Assembly (NCBI RefSeq): GCF_000701705.1
Contig: NZ_JNJP01000007.1
Span: 29,851 to 93,850, forward strand
Source: Bilophila wadsworthia ATCC 49260
Lineage (GTDB): Bacteria > Desulfobacterota > Desulfovibrionia > Desulfovibrionales > Desulfovibrionaceae
DNA: 64,000 nt
Direction: 5' to 3'
In this document: positions 17,032 through 25,713 of the stretch, one piece after another
How the letters are laid out: every line of letters begins with the position of its first letter
Position numbering within the stretch: the first letter of the stretch is position 1
Notes under the pieces: model-generated
What the model saw: the letters and a program-made list of their open reading frames with translations, nothing else
Database searches by the model: none
What the model was told of the DNA's origin: nothing
Made by a program: the position numbers and the translations under genes

Positions 17032-18585
17032 CTACAGGGTCCTTAATTCACCGATATACAACTTCAACTGCTGAAGCAGTTCCTTGGCCTTTTCGGGATG
17101 CTCGCCAGCCAGATTGTTCAGCTGGAACGGATCGGCCCGCCTGTCATAGAGTTCGTCCTGCTCGGGCACCGTCACTTCGGCCCCCTGAACGCACGTCCAC
17201 ATTTCCTCTTTCATTTCCAGTTCGGCGGACTGCCGGCCTGCGTTGCCGCCCTTGCCCGAGCCGTCATAGAAAAGGCGGTTCATCTCGTCGGTATCGATAT
17301 CGTTCTTGAGCCAATGGATATACGACCAATCCTTGGTGATGAGCGACCACGACATGCCGTAATATCCGGCTATGGCGACCTCGCGCACGGTATCCGTCTC
17401 CCCGCGCATGACCGGGAGCAGGCTGATGCCGTGCATCTCGTCCGCGCCGTAGGTCTGGATGCCTTCATGTCCGGCTTCGGAAAGCGCGGACTGCCCGTAG
17501 CCGAGCGCATCCATCATGGTCGCCGTGACATCCACATTCTGGACGAAACTTTCGATCCGCTTCCCACCCTCAAGGCCGGGCACATGGATGAGCAGCGGAA
17601 CATGGACCAATTCCTCATAGGGCCAGGGGCGGCACTTGCGCATGATGCCGTGCCCGTGTTCGCCGTTGCCCATGGGCTGGCCGTGGTCCGAGGTGATGAT
17701 CACCATCGTCTCGTCCCAAAGCCCCTGCTCGCGGATCGAATCGAGCAGGTTGCCGATCCATTTGTCCACGAGTTCCACTTTTTCCATGTACAGGGCGCGG
17801 ATATGGGCGCACTCCTCTTCCGTCATCACCCCCTTGACCTCGGTCCACGGGGCAAGGATCATCGGATTGCCCTGATAGTCCGGGTCATGCGGGCACGGTT
17901 TCCCTTCCCAGACGGACGGCGGATCCCAAGGTTCATGGGGATCGAACGAGTCCACCCACATCAGGAAAGGCCGCTTCGGATCGCGTTTGCGCCGCAGCCA
18001 GTCGTCGGCTTCCCGGGCGACGACGCTGACATAGTTGTCGGCGTCCGACTTCCAGAACTGACGCTGCTTGAGGTAGCACTCGGCTTCCCGGATCAATGAC
18101 TGCGACGAACTGTCGTATTCGCCGTCCTCGTTCCTGTGCAACATGCCGGGCGACAGATAGTCCTCGGCCTTCACGGCGGGGTCCAGAGGCACGTTATGGA
18201 ACGTCTCGTGGTCCAGCTCATGCCCGTTGCAGAACTTTACATAGTCGAACCCGCGCGAATAGCCGTACTTGGGCAGGCGCATGGGCGGCGTATCGTACAC
18301 CAGCGCCGTCTGCACTTCCCGGCACCACAGCATGTCGGTCAGGCTGGTGTCATTCAGATCCAGCGGCTTCCACCCGGCATAGGGCAAAGTGAAGCGCCCG
18401 GTCATGATCGCCCTGCGGACGGGAATGGTAGGGAGCCCTTCGCTATAGGCGTTCTCGAACAGGAACCCTTGTCTGGCAAAACGATCCAGATTGGGCGTTT
18501 TGACGTTCGTGTTGCCGTAGCACCCCAAATAGTTGAACTGGAGCGTATCCAGCATAATGAAAATCACATTCTTGATCGGAGACAT
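17032..18585 (-). CDS. Sulfatase-superfamily hydrolase with Thr at the nucleophile site
   Basis: 517 residues of the alkaline-phosphatase/sulfatase superfamily. The N-terminal metal strand (NVIFIMLDTLQFNYLGCYG), the C-terminal metal motif (VIITSDHGQPMGNGEHGHG) and the HVPLLIHVPG strand are present. In true type I sulfatases the nucleophile comes from Cys or Ser in C/S-x-P-x-R; here the stretch is LPTIPVRRAIMTGR, placing Thr53 at that site. Without Cys or Ser no formylglycine can form, so this is more likely a phosphoester or phosphonate hydrolase, or an enzyme using Thr directly. There is no signal peptide, so it is cytoplasmic. It follows nhaC after 10 bases in one operon. Confidence 0.85.
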   Translation of the reverse strand: MSPIKNVIFIMLDTLQFNYLGCYGNTNVKTPNLDRFARQGFLFENAYSEGLPTIPVRRAIMTGRFTLPYAGWKPLDLNDTSLTDMLWCREVQTALVYDTPPMRLPKYGYSRGFDYVKFCNGHELDHETFHNVPLDPAVKAEDYLSPGMLHRNEDGEYDSSSQSLIREAECYLKQRQFWKSDADNYVSVVAREADDWLRRKRDPKRPFLMWVDSFDPHEPWDPPSVWEGKPCPHDPDYQGNPMILAPWTEVKGVMTEEECAHIRALYMEKVELVDKWIGNLLDSIREQGLWDETMVIITSDHGQPMGNGEHGHGIMRKCRPWPYEELVHVPLLIHVPGLEGGKRIESFVQNVDVTATMMDALGYGQSALSEAGHEGIQTYGADEMHGISLLPVMRGETDTVREVAIAGYYGMSWSLITKDWSYIHWLKNDIDTDEMNRLFYDGSGKGGNAGRQSAELEMKEEMWTCVQGAEVTVPEQDELYDRRADPFQLNNLAGEHPEKAKELLQQLKLYIGELRTL

Positions 18586-18595
18586 GTTGTCCTCT

Positions 18596-20008
18596 TTAGG
18601 CTTTTCTGGAGCCGTGAACCGGCGTGCCGTTCAAACGCCAGATGCCGAAGCCGGTCAGGGCGCACAGGATGGAGAAAATGGGGACGAACCAGTTCAGGAA
18701 TGCATACGGCGCGAAATCGAACGCACTGACGCCGAGCACGCCCGCAATGTAAAACGCGTGGACGCTCCACGGCACCAGCGGGCAGCCGATGGTCCCGGCG
18801 TCCTCGCAGGTGCGCGACAGCACGAGCGGGCTGATGTCGGCCTTCTTGAACGAGTCGAGGAAGGCGCGGCCGGGCACGATGACCGCCAGCATCTGGCTGC
18901 CCGTGCCCAAATTGATGATGTAAGCCGCCGCCAGCACGGACGCGACCAGACGGACAGTGGAACGGGCACCCTTCAGCACCGCGTCGAGCAAGACTTCAAG
19001 CACGCGGGAGCGTTCCAGAATACCGCCGAAGGCCATGCCCGAGCACAGCAGCAGGACCGTCGGCATGATGCTGAGCAGGCCGCCGCGGGACAGCAGCGGA
19101 TCAAGCTGCTTGATGCCGGTCTTGGAAACGTAGCCGGAGGTCATCATCTTGGCGAGATCGTTGAAGGCCACGCCCTCGTACACAGCGATGGCCACGGCAC
19201 TGAGCAGGCACGCCACCATGACCGGCAGGACCGGGAAGCGCTTATACGCCAAGGCGATCATCAGGATGGGCGGGATGAATGCCACAAAATCCAAACTGAA
19301 ATGCCCTTCAAGGCCGCTGAGGATCGCGTTGAGGCTTTCCAGCGAAGCGGTCTGTTCCTGCGCGAAGGAGAAACCAAGCACGGTGTACACGATCCCCGCC
19401 GCGACGAACGCCGGGACCGTCGTCCAGAGCATGGACAGGATATGATCGAAAAGCGGCACTTCGCAGACGGACGCAGTAATGTTGGTCGAGTCGGATACCG
19501 GAGACATCTTGTCGCCGATGTACGCGCCGGAAACGATGGCCCCAACCGTCATGGCCGGGGGATAGCCGAGCGCCTGCCCAACGCCGAGCAGCGCCACGCC
19601 GATGGTCCCCATGGTCCCGAATGAAGTGCCTGTGGCGATGGAGGCCACCGAGCACAGCACCATGGCGGACAGGAGGAAATGTTCGGGCGCAATCAGTTTC
19701 AGCCCCCAATAAATGATGGCGGGAATGGTCCCCGAGGCGAGCCACGCTGCGATGATCATGCCTACCAGCGCAAGGATGGCGATGGCGATCTGGATGCGTC
19801 CGAGCGCCTCAAACATCCCTTCCTGCAATTCTTCCCAACGGTAGCCCGTCTTCAGCCCCATAAGACCGGCCAGCGCCACGGCGCCGATGAGCGGCAGCAC
19901 GGGAGGCCGCACGCCGACAACGAGCGTGCCGTACAGGATCATCGCAACAGGCAACACCAACGACAGGATCGCCCATCCTAAAGAAGGCTTATTCCCTTTC
20001 GTCTCCAT
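18596..20008 (-). CDS. nhaC: NhaC-family Na+/H+ antiporter
   Basis: 470 residues with about 11 membrane segments. NhaC hallmarks include ASIATGTSFGTMGTIGVALLG, VSGAYIGDKMSPVSDSTN and GTIGCPLVPWSVHAFY. These proteins exchange Na+ for H+ (or carry a small organic anion, as in malate-lactate NhaC types) across the inner membrane. It is the first gene of a two-gene unit with the sulfatase-like hydrolase, so it may move the hydrolase's substrate or product instead of simple ions. Upstream (20009-20200) no clear promoter could be named. Confidence 0.88.
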   Translation of the reverse strand: METKGNKPSLGWAILSLVLPVAMILYGTLVVGVRPPVLPLIGAVALAGLMGLKTGYRWEELQEGMFEALGRIQIAIAILALVGMIIAAWLASGTIPAIIYWGLKLIAPEHFLLSAMVLCSVASIATGTSFGTMGTIGVALLGVGQALGYPPAMTVGAIVSGAYIGDKMSPVSDSTNITASVCEVPLFDHILSMLWTTVPAFVAAGIVYTVLGFSFAQEQTASLESLNAILSGLEGHFSLDFVAFIPPILMIALAYKRFPVLPVMVACLLSAVAIAVYEGVAFNDLAKMMTSGYVSKTGIKQLDPLLSRGGLLSIMPTVLLLCSGMAFGGILERSRVLEVLLDAVLKGARSTVRLVASVLAAAYIINLGTGSQMLAVIVPGRAFLDSFKKADISPLVLSRTCEDAGTIGCPLVPWSVHAFYIAGVLGVSAFDFAPYAFLNWFVPIFSILCALTGFGIWRLNGTPVHGSRKA

Positions 20009-20200
20009 TCCACACTCCTCTCCACAGTCTTCCGTCCGTCCCCTTCAGGAACGGGTACCGGCGAGCACACGGGCTCTGAGTTTTTTGTTGTTCTTCCGAG
20101 TATGACCCGCTCTTCACAAAAAGACAACTCACGCCCCACCCCTTTCCCCGCAAAAGGCGTTCATTTTATATCCTATGCTAAAAAATATTAAACCACCCAT

Positions 20201-20340
20201 ATTACCACCATTTGGGGCAGTTTGGGAGAGCCAGAGCGCCCTGCGCTGAGACAATGCCAAAGCATGAGCATAAAATGCTCTCGTAGTGGTGATATCCTTG
20301 TGCCCAGGCATCGGCTCCCTTTGCCATCTTCGGATGCCGC
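20201..20340 (-). pseudogene. Remnant of a tyrosine recombinase C-terminus
   Basis: A minus-strand frame encodes PMPGHKDITTTRAFYAHALA and then LSQRRALW, matching the C-terminal His-box and catalytic Tyr region of phage integrases (usually LGHKxxxTTxxYAH). The rest of the enzyme is absent; the upstream part of the frame has no recombinase motifs. It sits in the 430-base gap between nhaC and the methyltransferase gene and probably marks an old insertion. Confidence 0.45.
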
Positions 20341-20390
20341 AATATAAACAAGAGCCAAACGCCCGCGAAGAAAGGCACAGAGTAATGCGA

Positions 20391-20420
20391 AAGCCCCGGC
20401 AGTATGGGCTGTCCGGGGCT
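20391..20420 (-). terminator. Terminator after the MttB-like gene
   Basis: AAGCCCCGG and CCGGGGCT pair across a 13-base loop, about 25 bases past the stop of the minus-strand methyltransferase. The T-run is short (three bases on the minus strand). Confidence 0.55.
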
Positions 20421-20445
20421 CTTCTCAAAAAGTCACCTATTCATC

Positions 20446-21876
20446 TTAAACAGTTGCCTCCGCAAATGCGGAAAGTTCCTGATTGAGCTTTGGGGTCAGA
20501 AGATCGTCAGGGGCGGACTCCAGGCGCTCGCGGCATTTTTCCGCAGCCCTATCCAGAATGGAAGGGCAACCTTCCGCAAACCATGTATCGTAGTTGCTCC
20601 AGCAAGCCACATCAGGCTGCCATTGCCCGGAACAGGCGGCGAGGGTCGATTCGTGCATCAGGAAAGGCTCCATATGCGGCGTTTCGAGGAGCACACCCAT
20701 GTCAAAAGAAGCCTCACTGGTGTCAAGCCCCCGCATCATACAACCAACACGCCGCAGCATTTCCTCGTCAATGATGTATTTCTCATAAGATACCGTCATC
20801 ATGCCATCAAGAATGCCAAGGCATTCATTAATCATATGGGTGCCACCCATGAGCAGCTGGATATAGTTCTGCATTGTCTCATATCCGGCTTGGATATCCG
20901 GCACTTTGGCGTCGGTATTGCCCGCGAGTGTACGGGTGGGCATATGGTAAAGCGACTGGGCAAGCTGCAGCGCGGCGCGATCAATAAGGTTGGAAAGGGG
21001 GGAACCGGTGATGAATGCCCCGGAGCGCATGTCGGCGGCATATGTGGCAGTCCCGTAGATAACGGGAACACCGGGCTGCACAAGTTGCGCAAGGACAATG
21101 CCCGCAAGGAGTTCGGCATTCTGGGCGACAAGAGCGCCAATGTCACTGATGGGCGTGCTCACTCCTGTCATCGGAGCGGTGAGCACGGTAACAGGCTGGT
21201 TGGCACGGGCGTAGGCTATGATGGTGTCGGCTGACTCCTGTGCGTACTGAAGCGGCGAAAGGGCGCACACGGAAGCCGTCACGAAATAGTGGGAAGCGAG
21301 GTAGCCCTCACCCATAACCATTTCGATCATCTTGAAGACCTTTTCGTTCTCTCCAATGGTCGCTACCGGCCACGACATGATCGGCTTGTCGGTATGCCTG
21401 AGAAGCTGATGGGTGACGAGCAGATGCTTGTTGGGTCCATCCACCTCATGGGGGTCGACGGTACATTGACCGACGATGGCATTGACCCGGCTGGTCTGCC
21501 CAAGCTTATAAAAATTGATTACATCCTGCATGGTCCCATGACGGCGTTCACCGTGGCGCTCCTGCACATAGACCGGGCCATGATCCTGCATGACGAATAC
21601 ATCCGTCTGCCCTTCTCCCGTATAAATGCTTTTTTGTGGATCACGGGCACGCCACACAAAACCGGCCGGGCATTGCGAAAGGCAACGCTCCACAAGGGAG
21701 GCCGGGAATGTGACACACGCTCCGTCCACTTTCGCACCGTGTGCCGCGAGGATGTCACGGGCAACTTCCGAATGGAACAACACGCCCTTGACCCGCAGGA
21801 TGTCCAGCGTCAGAGCATGGACCCGTTCCAGTTGTTCACGGCTCAATACTTTGAATTCTCTATTGAAATAGGACAT
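20446..21876 (-). CDS. MttB-family methyltransferase lacking pyrrolysine
   Basis: 476 residues of the trimethylamine methyltransferase family (TIM barrel). It aligns along its length with the mttB gene at 24063-25541: LTLDILRVKGVLFHSEVARDIL, TGVSTPISDIGALVAQNAELL, ILDGMMTVSYEKYIIDEEML. Where that gene has the amber codon (GG-stop-GDSK), this one has GNTDAK, so Asn320 stands in the pyrrolysine place. Known non-pyrrolysine members use quaternary amines such as glycine betaine and pass a methyl group to a corrinoid protein. The start is ATG 21876 with AAGGAG 6 bases upstream. It is downstream of a BCCT transporter in the same operon, which supports a quaternary amine substrate. Confidence 0.88.
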   Translation of the reverse strand: MSYFNREFKVLSREQLERVHALTLDILRVKGVLFHSEVARDILAAHGAKVDGACVTFPASLVERCLSQCPAGFVWRARDPQKSIYTGEGQTDVFVMQDHGPVYVQERHGERRHGTMQDVINFYKLGQTSRVNAIVGQCTVDPHEVDGPNKHLLVTHQLLRHTDKPIMSWPVATIGENEKVFKMIEMVMGEGYLASHYFVTASVCALSPLQYAQESADTIIAYARANQPVTVLTAPMTGVSTPISDIGALVAQNAELLAGIVLAQLVQPGVPVIYGTATYAADMRSGAFITGSPLSNLIDRAALQLAQSLYHMPTRTLAGNTDAKVPDIQAGYETMQNYIQLLMGGTHMINECLGILDGMMTVSYEKYIIDEEMLRRVGCMMRGLDTSEASFDMGVLLETPHMEPFLMHESTLAACSGQWQPDVACWSNYDTWFAEGCPSILDRAAEKCRERLESAPDDLLTPKLNQELSAFAEATV

Positions 21877-21980
21877 ATCAAACTCCTTTTCAGTATGGCA
21901 GCCCATAAGGGGAACCGCACCGGAATGGCAGGCGGATACAGCCGCCCCTTTGGGAAGGGCTGCCCCGCCTACGTTCCCGT

Positions 21981-23540
21981 CTACTCCGTTTCCTCCTGTT
22001 GCCTATCGTGCTTCATCATCTTCACGATGGAGATGATGTAGGCAAACGTAACAAGTACAAAAGGAGCCGCCGCCGCGATGGCAAGGGACTTGATGGCCGC
22101 AAAGCCTCCCGTGACTTGGAAGAGGATGCCCGTAAACCCGATGGTGCAGCCCCAAAAGACGCGCATGGTCAGGCGGGGTACTTCAATGCCGTTGGTCGTC
22201 TGTTGGGCAATGAAGTGGGAAGCGGCGTCGGCGGTAGTGATGGCGAACAGGCAGAAGCAGATAAAGGCGATGAAGCACAGCACCGAGCCAAACGGGAATG
22301 AGCCGAGCAGGATGTAGAGGGCCTGTTCCGGGCTGCCCTGCACGGTTTCCCAAAGGGGCAGGAAGCCCTTGAGCTGTTCATAGCAGGAATTGCTCCCCCA
22401 TACGGAGAACCACAGCAAAGTCATGAATAGGGGCACAAGTACCGTGCCACAGACAAATTCACGCATGGTGCGCCCACGCGAGATACGGGCGATGAAGCCG
22501 CCTGTGAACGGAACATACGAAATATTCCATAGGATATAGAAAATGAACCATGAGCCCGACCACTCTCGCGGCTCAAAATTCCCGGCATCCGTCCAGAGCA
22601 GGTTCTGAGGCAAGCGGAAAAGGAATTCTCCCGCGACCTGCATAAGCATGTTGATCACATAAGTAAAAGGAGTGGCGCCAAGAATGAGCACAGCAAAGAG
22701 CAAGCCAAGGGTAATGTATCCATTGGATTCGCTGAGATACCGCATACCGCGCGCAAGGCCGGTGGACGTGCTGATGATGTAGGTGAGGATGAAGCAAAGC
22801 ATGATCGAGAACTTGCCTGTCGCGCCCAATTCAATGCCGAAGAGGATCTGAAAAGCGTAGCTGATGGAGGCTACCCCAAGGCCGATCATCATGGATACGC
22901 CGCCGATAGTGCCGATGGCGGCGAGTACGTCCACAGCCTTGCTGACCAGGGTATCGTTGCAGCGCTCGCCAAGAAGGCCGTAGAGCCCGGTGGAAGTACG
23001 GAGAGGTTTATTATGGCGATAGGCCGCATACCCGATAGCCCATCCACCGACGGCGAACAGCGGCCAGCCGAATAGGCCCCAGTTCACTACGGAGAGCCGG
23101 ATGGCCTCGGGGACGCCCCGAACGGCCCCAGCGCTCCCGGCATCCATGACCGTGGGGGCGGTGAACAGGTGATAGAGCGGCTCGGCAGCCCCGAAGATGA
23201 CGAAACCTGTGCCGAGGGCTGCGCAAAACAGCATGGCGACCCATGCAAAGAAAGAGAATTCCGGCTTTTCGTCCGCCGCACCGAGCTTCACTGTTGCAAA
23301 ACGGCTGCTGCAAGCCATCCAGACCGAGAAAAAGATGGCACTCGCTCCGGTAAGCAGGATGAGCCAGCTGAAATGTGCAATGATGAAACGCTGGATGGAA
23401 CTGAAGGTCGCCCCGGCTCCGGAGGGATCGATGATGGCATAGGCGATAATGCATCCGTACAAGATGGCCACTGGCCAAAAAATCTTATTGTCGTAGTTGC
23501 CAAGAATGCTGAACTTCTTTGGATCGTTGGCGCTTTCCAT
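21981..23540 (-). CDS. BCCT-family betaine/choline/carnitine transporter
   Basis: 519 residues, 12 membrane segments. The BCCT signature is clear: WNISYVPFTGGFIARISRG followed by RTMREFVCGTVLVP, with GTGFVIFGAAEPLYH in segment 3. No long C-terminal osmosensing tail is seen, so a nutrient uptake role is more likely than osmoprotection. It probably brings in glycine betaine, carnitine, choline or a related compound for the MttB-like enzyme encoded 104 bases downstream. The start has a GAGGAG site 8-9 bases upstream; a 9-codon leader frame lies further upstream at 23602-23631. Confidence 0.93.
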   Translation of the reverse strand: MESANDPKKFSILGNYDNKIFWPVAILYGCIIAYAIIDPSGAGATFSSIQRFIIAHFSWLILLTGASAIFFSVWMACSSRFATVKLGAADEKPEFSFFAWVAMLFCAALGTGFVIFGAAEPLYHLFTAPTVMDAGSAGAVRGVPEAIRLSVVNWGLFGWPLFAVGGWAIGYAAYRHNKPLRTSTGLYGLLGERCNDTLVSKAVDVLAAIGTIGGVSMMIGLGVASISYAFQILFGIELGATGKFSIMLCFILTYIISTSTGLARGMRYLSESNGYITLGLLFAVLILGATPFTYVINMLMQVAGEFLFRLPQNLLWTDAGNFEPREWSGSWFIFYILWNISYVPFTGGFIARISRGRTMREFVCGTVLVPLFMTLLWFSVWGSNSCYEQLKGFLPLWETVQGSPEQALYILLGSFPFGSVLCFIAFICFCLFAITTADAASHFIAQQTTNGIEVPRLTMRVFWGCTIGFTGILFQVTGGFAAIKSLAIAAAAPFVLVTFAYIISIVKMMKHDRQQEETE

Positions 23541-23601
23541 AAAAACTGCTCCTCAATTTTTGGGGGAATGCGTGGAACCTCCTTGAACGGCGTTGGTTGG
23601 G

Positions 23602-23631
23602 TCATGTGCGGAATCGCATAAAGCGATGCAT
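23602..23631 (-). CDS. Putative 9-codon leader peptide upstream of the BCCT gene
   Basis: Reads MHRFMRFRT then TGA. A perfect AAGGAGG site ends 5 bases before its ATG, stronger than the site of the transporter gene itself. A second AAGGAGG-like copy (about 23571-23577 read on the minus strand) follows after the stop without a start codon. The pair looks like a translational control region, but expression is unproven. Confidence 0.35.
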   Translation of the reverse strand: MHRFMRFRT

Positions 23632-23682
23632 GGAAACCTCCTTCGTACTGCGTAAAGGTGTTCATCAGGGGACAAGCAAAAC

Positions 23683-23694
23683 ATGTGTACACAT
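23683..23694. promoter_or_regulatory. 12-bp palindrome, possible operator
   Basis: ATGTGTACACAT is a perfect palindrome about 145 bases before the BCCT start in the divergent control region. It has the size of a half-site pair for a dimeric repressor. No adjacent regulator gene is present to pair it with. Confidence 0.35.
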
Positions 23695-24062
23695 AAATTT
23701 ATTCAATAATTCTATCTTATTGGCTATTGATGCGGTGTCATATATGAATGGAATTGTTTTATATATGTACGCACGATAAATATATCACTATCTCTTTTTT
23801 TGCAAGCACACCTCACCCAAAAAAAGAGTTTTCCTTAGGAAGGATGCATATTAATATTTTTATATTTCAAATGATTAAATAAAATTTCAAAAAGAACTTG
23901 CTCTTGGCCCATCGTTAGGCTAGCATAGACACATCATAAACAGAAATATCTTTCATATTTTAAATATATCTTTTAACATATTATAAAATAATACTTTTTT
24001 AGTTTAGCCGTTCCCGCATACCACTGTTTGCGGAAGGCTTCACAGTCCAGCAAGGAGGTCAT

Positions 24063-25541
24063 ATGGCACAGCGTTGGAAAAAAGCAGGTAGCCTCACCAC
24101 CGGCGGGATGAGTCTCAACGTCTTCACGCAGGACGAGATGGACGCTATCCACCGGGCTACCCTTGAAGTGCTGGAGCATACGGGAGTGCTTATCGGCTCG
24201 CCCGAAGCCCGTGCGCTGCTTGTCGAGGCAGGTGCTTCCGTCATCGACGAGGACATCGTCAGATTCCCTCAGTGGATGGTTGCGGATGCCGTATCATGTG
24301 CGCCCGAAACCCTGCTCCTCGCAGGGCGCACCCCGGACCGTGACGTGGTGCTCGACAGCACGCGCGTCATGTTCACAAATTTCGGCGAGGCGGTGTACCT
24401 TATCGATCCCGATACCGGCGAGGTACGCAACACCACCAAAAAAGACGTCGAGAAGCTCACCCGTGTTGTGGACGCCCTCGACGTCATCCCGGTTTGCGAA
24501 CGTATGGCAGGGGCGCAGGACTACCCCGAGCAGGTGGCTGAACTGCATAACTACGAAGCCCTGCTGATGAACACGACCAAGCATGTGTTCACAGGCGGCG
24601 GCAACGGAAAACTCACCCAATACATGATCGATATGGCGAAGGCCGCTGTGGGGGAGGAAAACTTTGAGGAACGCTGCCCAGTGACCTTCAATACCTGTCC
24701 GATCAGCCCGCTCAAACTGACGGCGGACGTATGCGAAGTCATCATGACGGCGGCCAGGAACGGCGCGACGGTCAACGTGCTCTCAATGGGAATGGCGGGG
24801 GGCTCCACTCCGGTGAACCTCGCCGGGGCATTGGTCGTGCACAACTGCGAAGCCCTCGCCGGGCTTGTCCTTGCGCAAACCACTCGGCGGGGCGCCAAGT
24901 TCATCTATGGAAGCTCCTCAACGGCAATGGATTTGCGCTACGGCGCGGCTGTAGTGGGTACGCCGGAACTGGCCGTGCTCAACGCCGGGGTCGCGGCTAT
25001 GGCCCGCTATTACAAGCTGCCCTCCTGGGCGGCGGGCGGATAGGGGGACAGCAAATGCGGGGATGCCCAGAGCGGACATGAAAAGACGCTGACCGGACTG
25101 TTGCCGATGCTGGCAGGTGCCAACATCATTTATGGTCTCGGTATGCTGGAGATGGGAATGACCATCAGCTACAGCCAGCTCTTGATGGACGCCGAAATGG
25201 CCGAGATGATGCTTTTCAGCATGGATGGCATTGTTGTGAACGATGAAACGCTTTCCGTGGACGTGATCAAGGAGGTCGGTCCGCGCAGTGATTTCCTCGC
25301 GCATATGAATACCTTTGAAAACATGTATATCCAATCAAAGCCCAAACTCATTGATCGCCTTACCCGTGACCGCTGGAACGAAGCGGGGCACCTCGACATG
25401 GAAAGCCGCGCGCTCATTGCCGCGAAGGAACTCCTCGCCACATGGGAACCGGAACCCCTCCCTGAGGAGGCATGTGCCCGTGTCAGGGCAGTGCTCAACG
25501 CCGCCGAACGTGACTACGGCGTGCCGGAAAGCCTGGAGTAA
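24063..25541 (+). CDS. mttB: Trimethylamine methyltransferase with in-frame amber (pyrrolysine)
   Basis: 492 residues if the TAG at 25041-25043 is read through as pyrrolysine (residue 327). The N-terminal part (TLEVLEHTGVLIGSPEARAL, GGSTPVNLAGALVVHNCEAL, FIYGSSSTAMDLRYGA) ends at PSWAAGG; after the TAG the same frame goes on as GDSKCGDAQSGHEKTL, LPMLAGANIIYGLGMLEMGM, ISYSQLLMDAEM, ending in a proper stop at 25541. The context GG-TAG-GDSK is that of methylamine methyltransferases, where pyrrolysine binds the amine beside the corrinoid. The enzyme moves a methyl group from trimethylamine to a corrinoid protein. AAGGAGG precedes the ATG. No corrinoid protein, RamA or pyl genes are within the window, so these must be elsewhere. 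Confidence 0.93.
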
Positions 25542-25546
25542 AAACA

Positions 25547-25587
25547 AAGAAGGAGAAGGCAACAGGCAATATTGTCTTCTCCTTCTT
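25547..25587 (+). terminator. Terminator after mttB
   Basis: AAGAAGGAGAAGGCAA pairs with TTGTCTTCTCCTTCTT (one mismatch) around a 9-base loop, starting 6 bases after the mttB stop. Confidence 0.75.
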
Positions 25588-25713
25588 CGCGTACTGGGGC
25601 ATACTTCTATTTCCGCCACTTCCCCTGCCATCTCCGGTGTCCTCGACAAGCGCGCACCTGAGGATCCTTCCTTCTTCCAGTCATGGCTTAGGGCTCAATA
25701 AACCCCTCATTCC

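Larger units (their letters stand above)
23541..24062. promoter_or_regulatory. AT-rich divergent control region of the methylamine locus
   Basis: About 520 bases between two divergent transcription units, much richer in A+T than the genes around it. It contains a 9-codon leader frame (23602-23631), a perfect 12-bp palindrome (23683-23694) and the AAGGAGG ribosome site of mttB (24052-24058). Promoters for both directions must lie here but no -35/-10 or -24/-12 pair could be named with confidence. Confidence 0.6.

Noticed and set aside
23905..23930. A sigma54-type promoter (TTGGCCC ... GGCTAGC) before mttB
   Set aside because: The GG and GC elements are 13 bases apart instead of 12, and no sigma54 activator is adjacent.
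25041..25043. mttB as a pseudogene with a nonsense mutation
   Set aside because: The stop is TAG, in the exact motif where pyrrolysine is found, and both sides remain under clear coding constraint with no other lesion.
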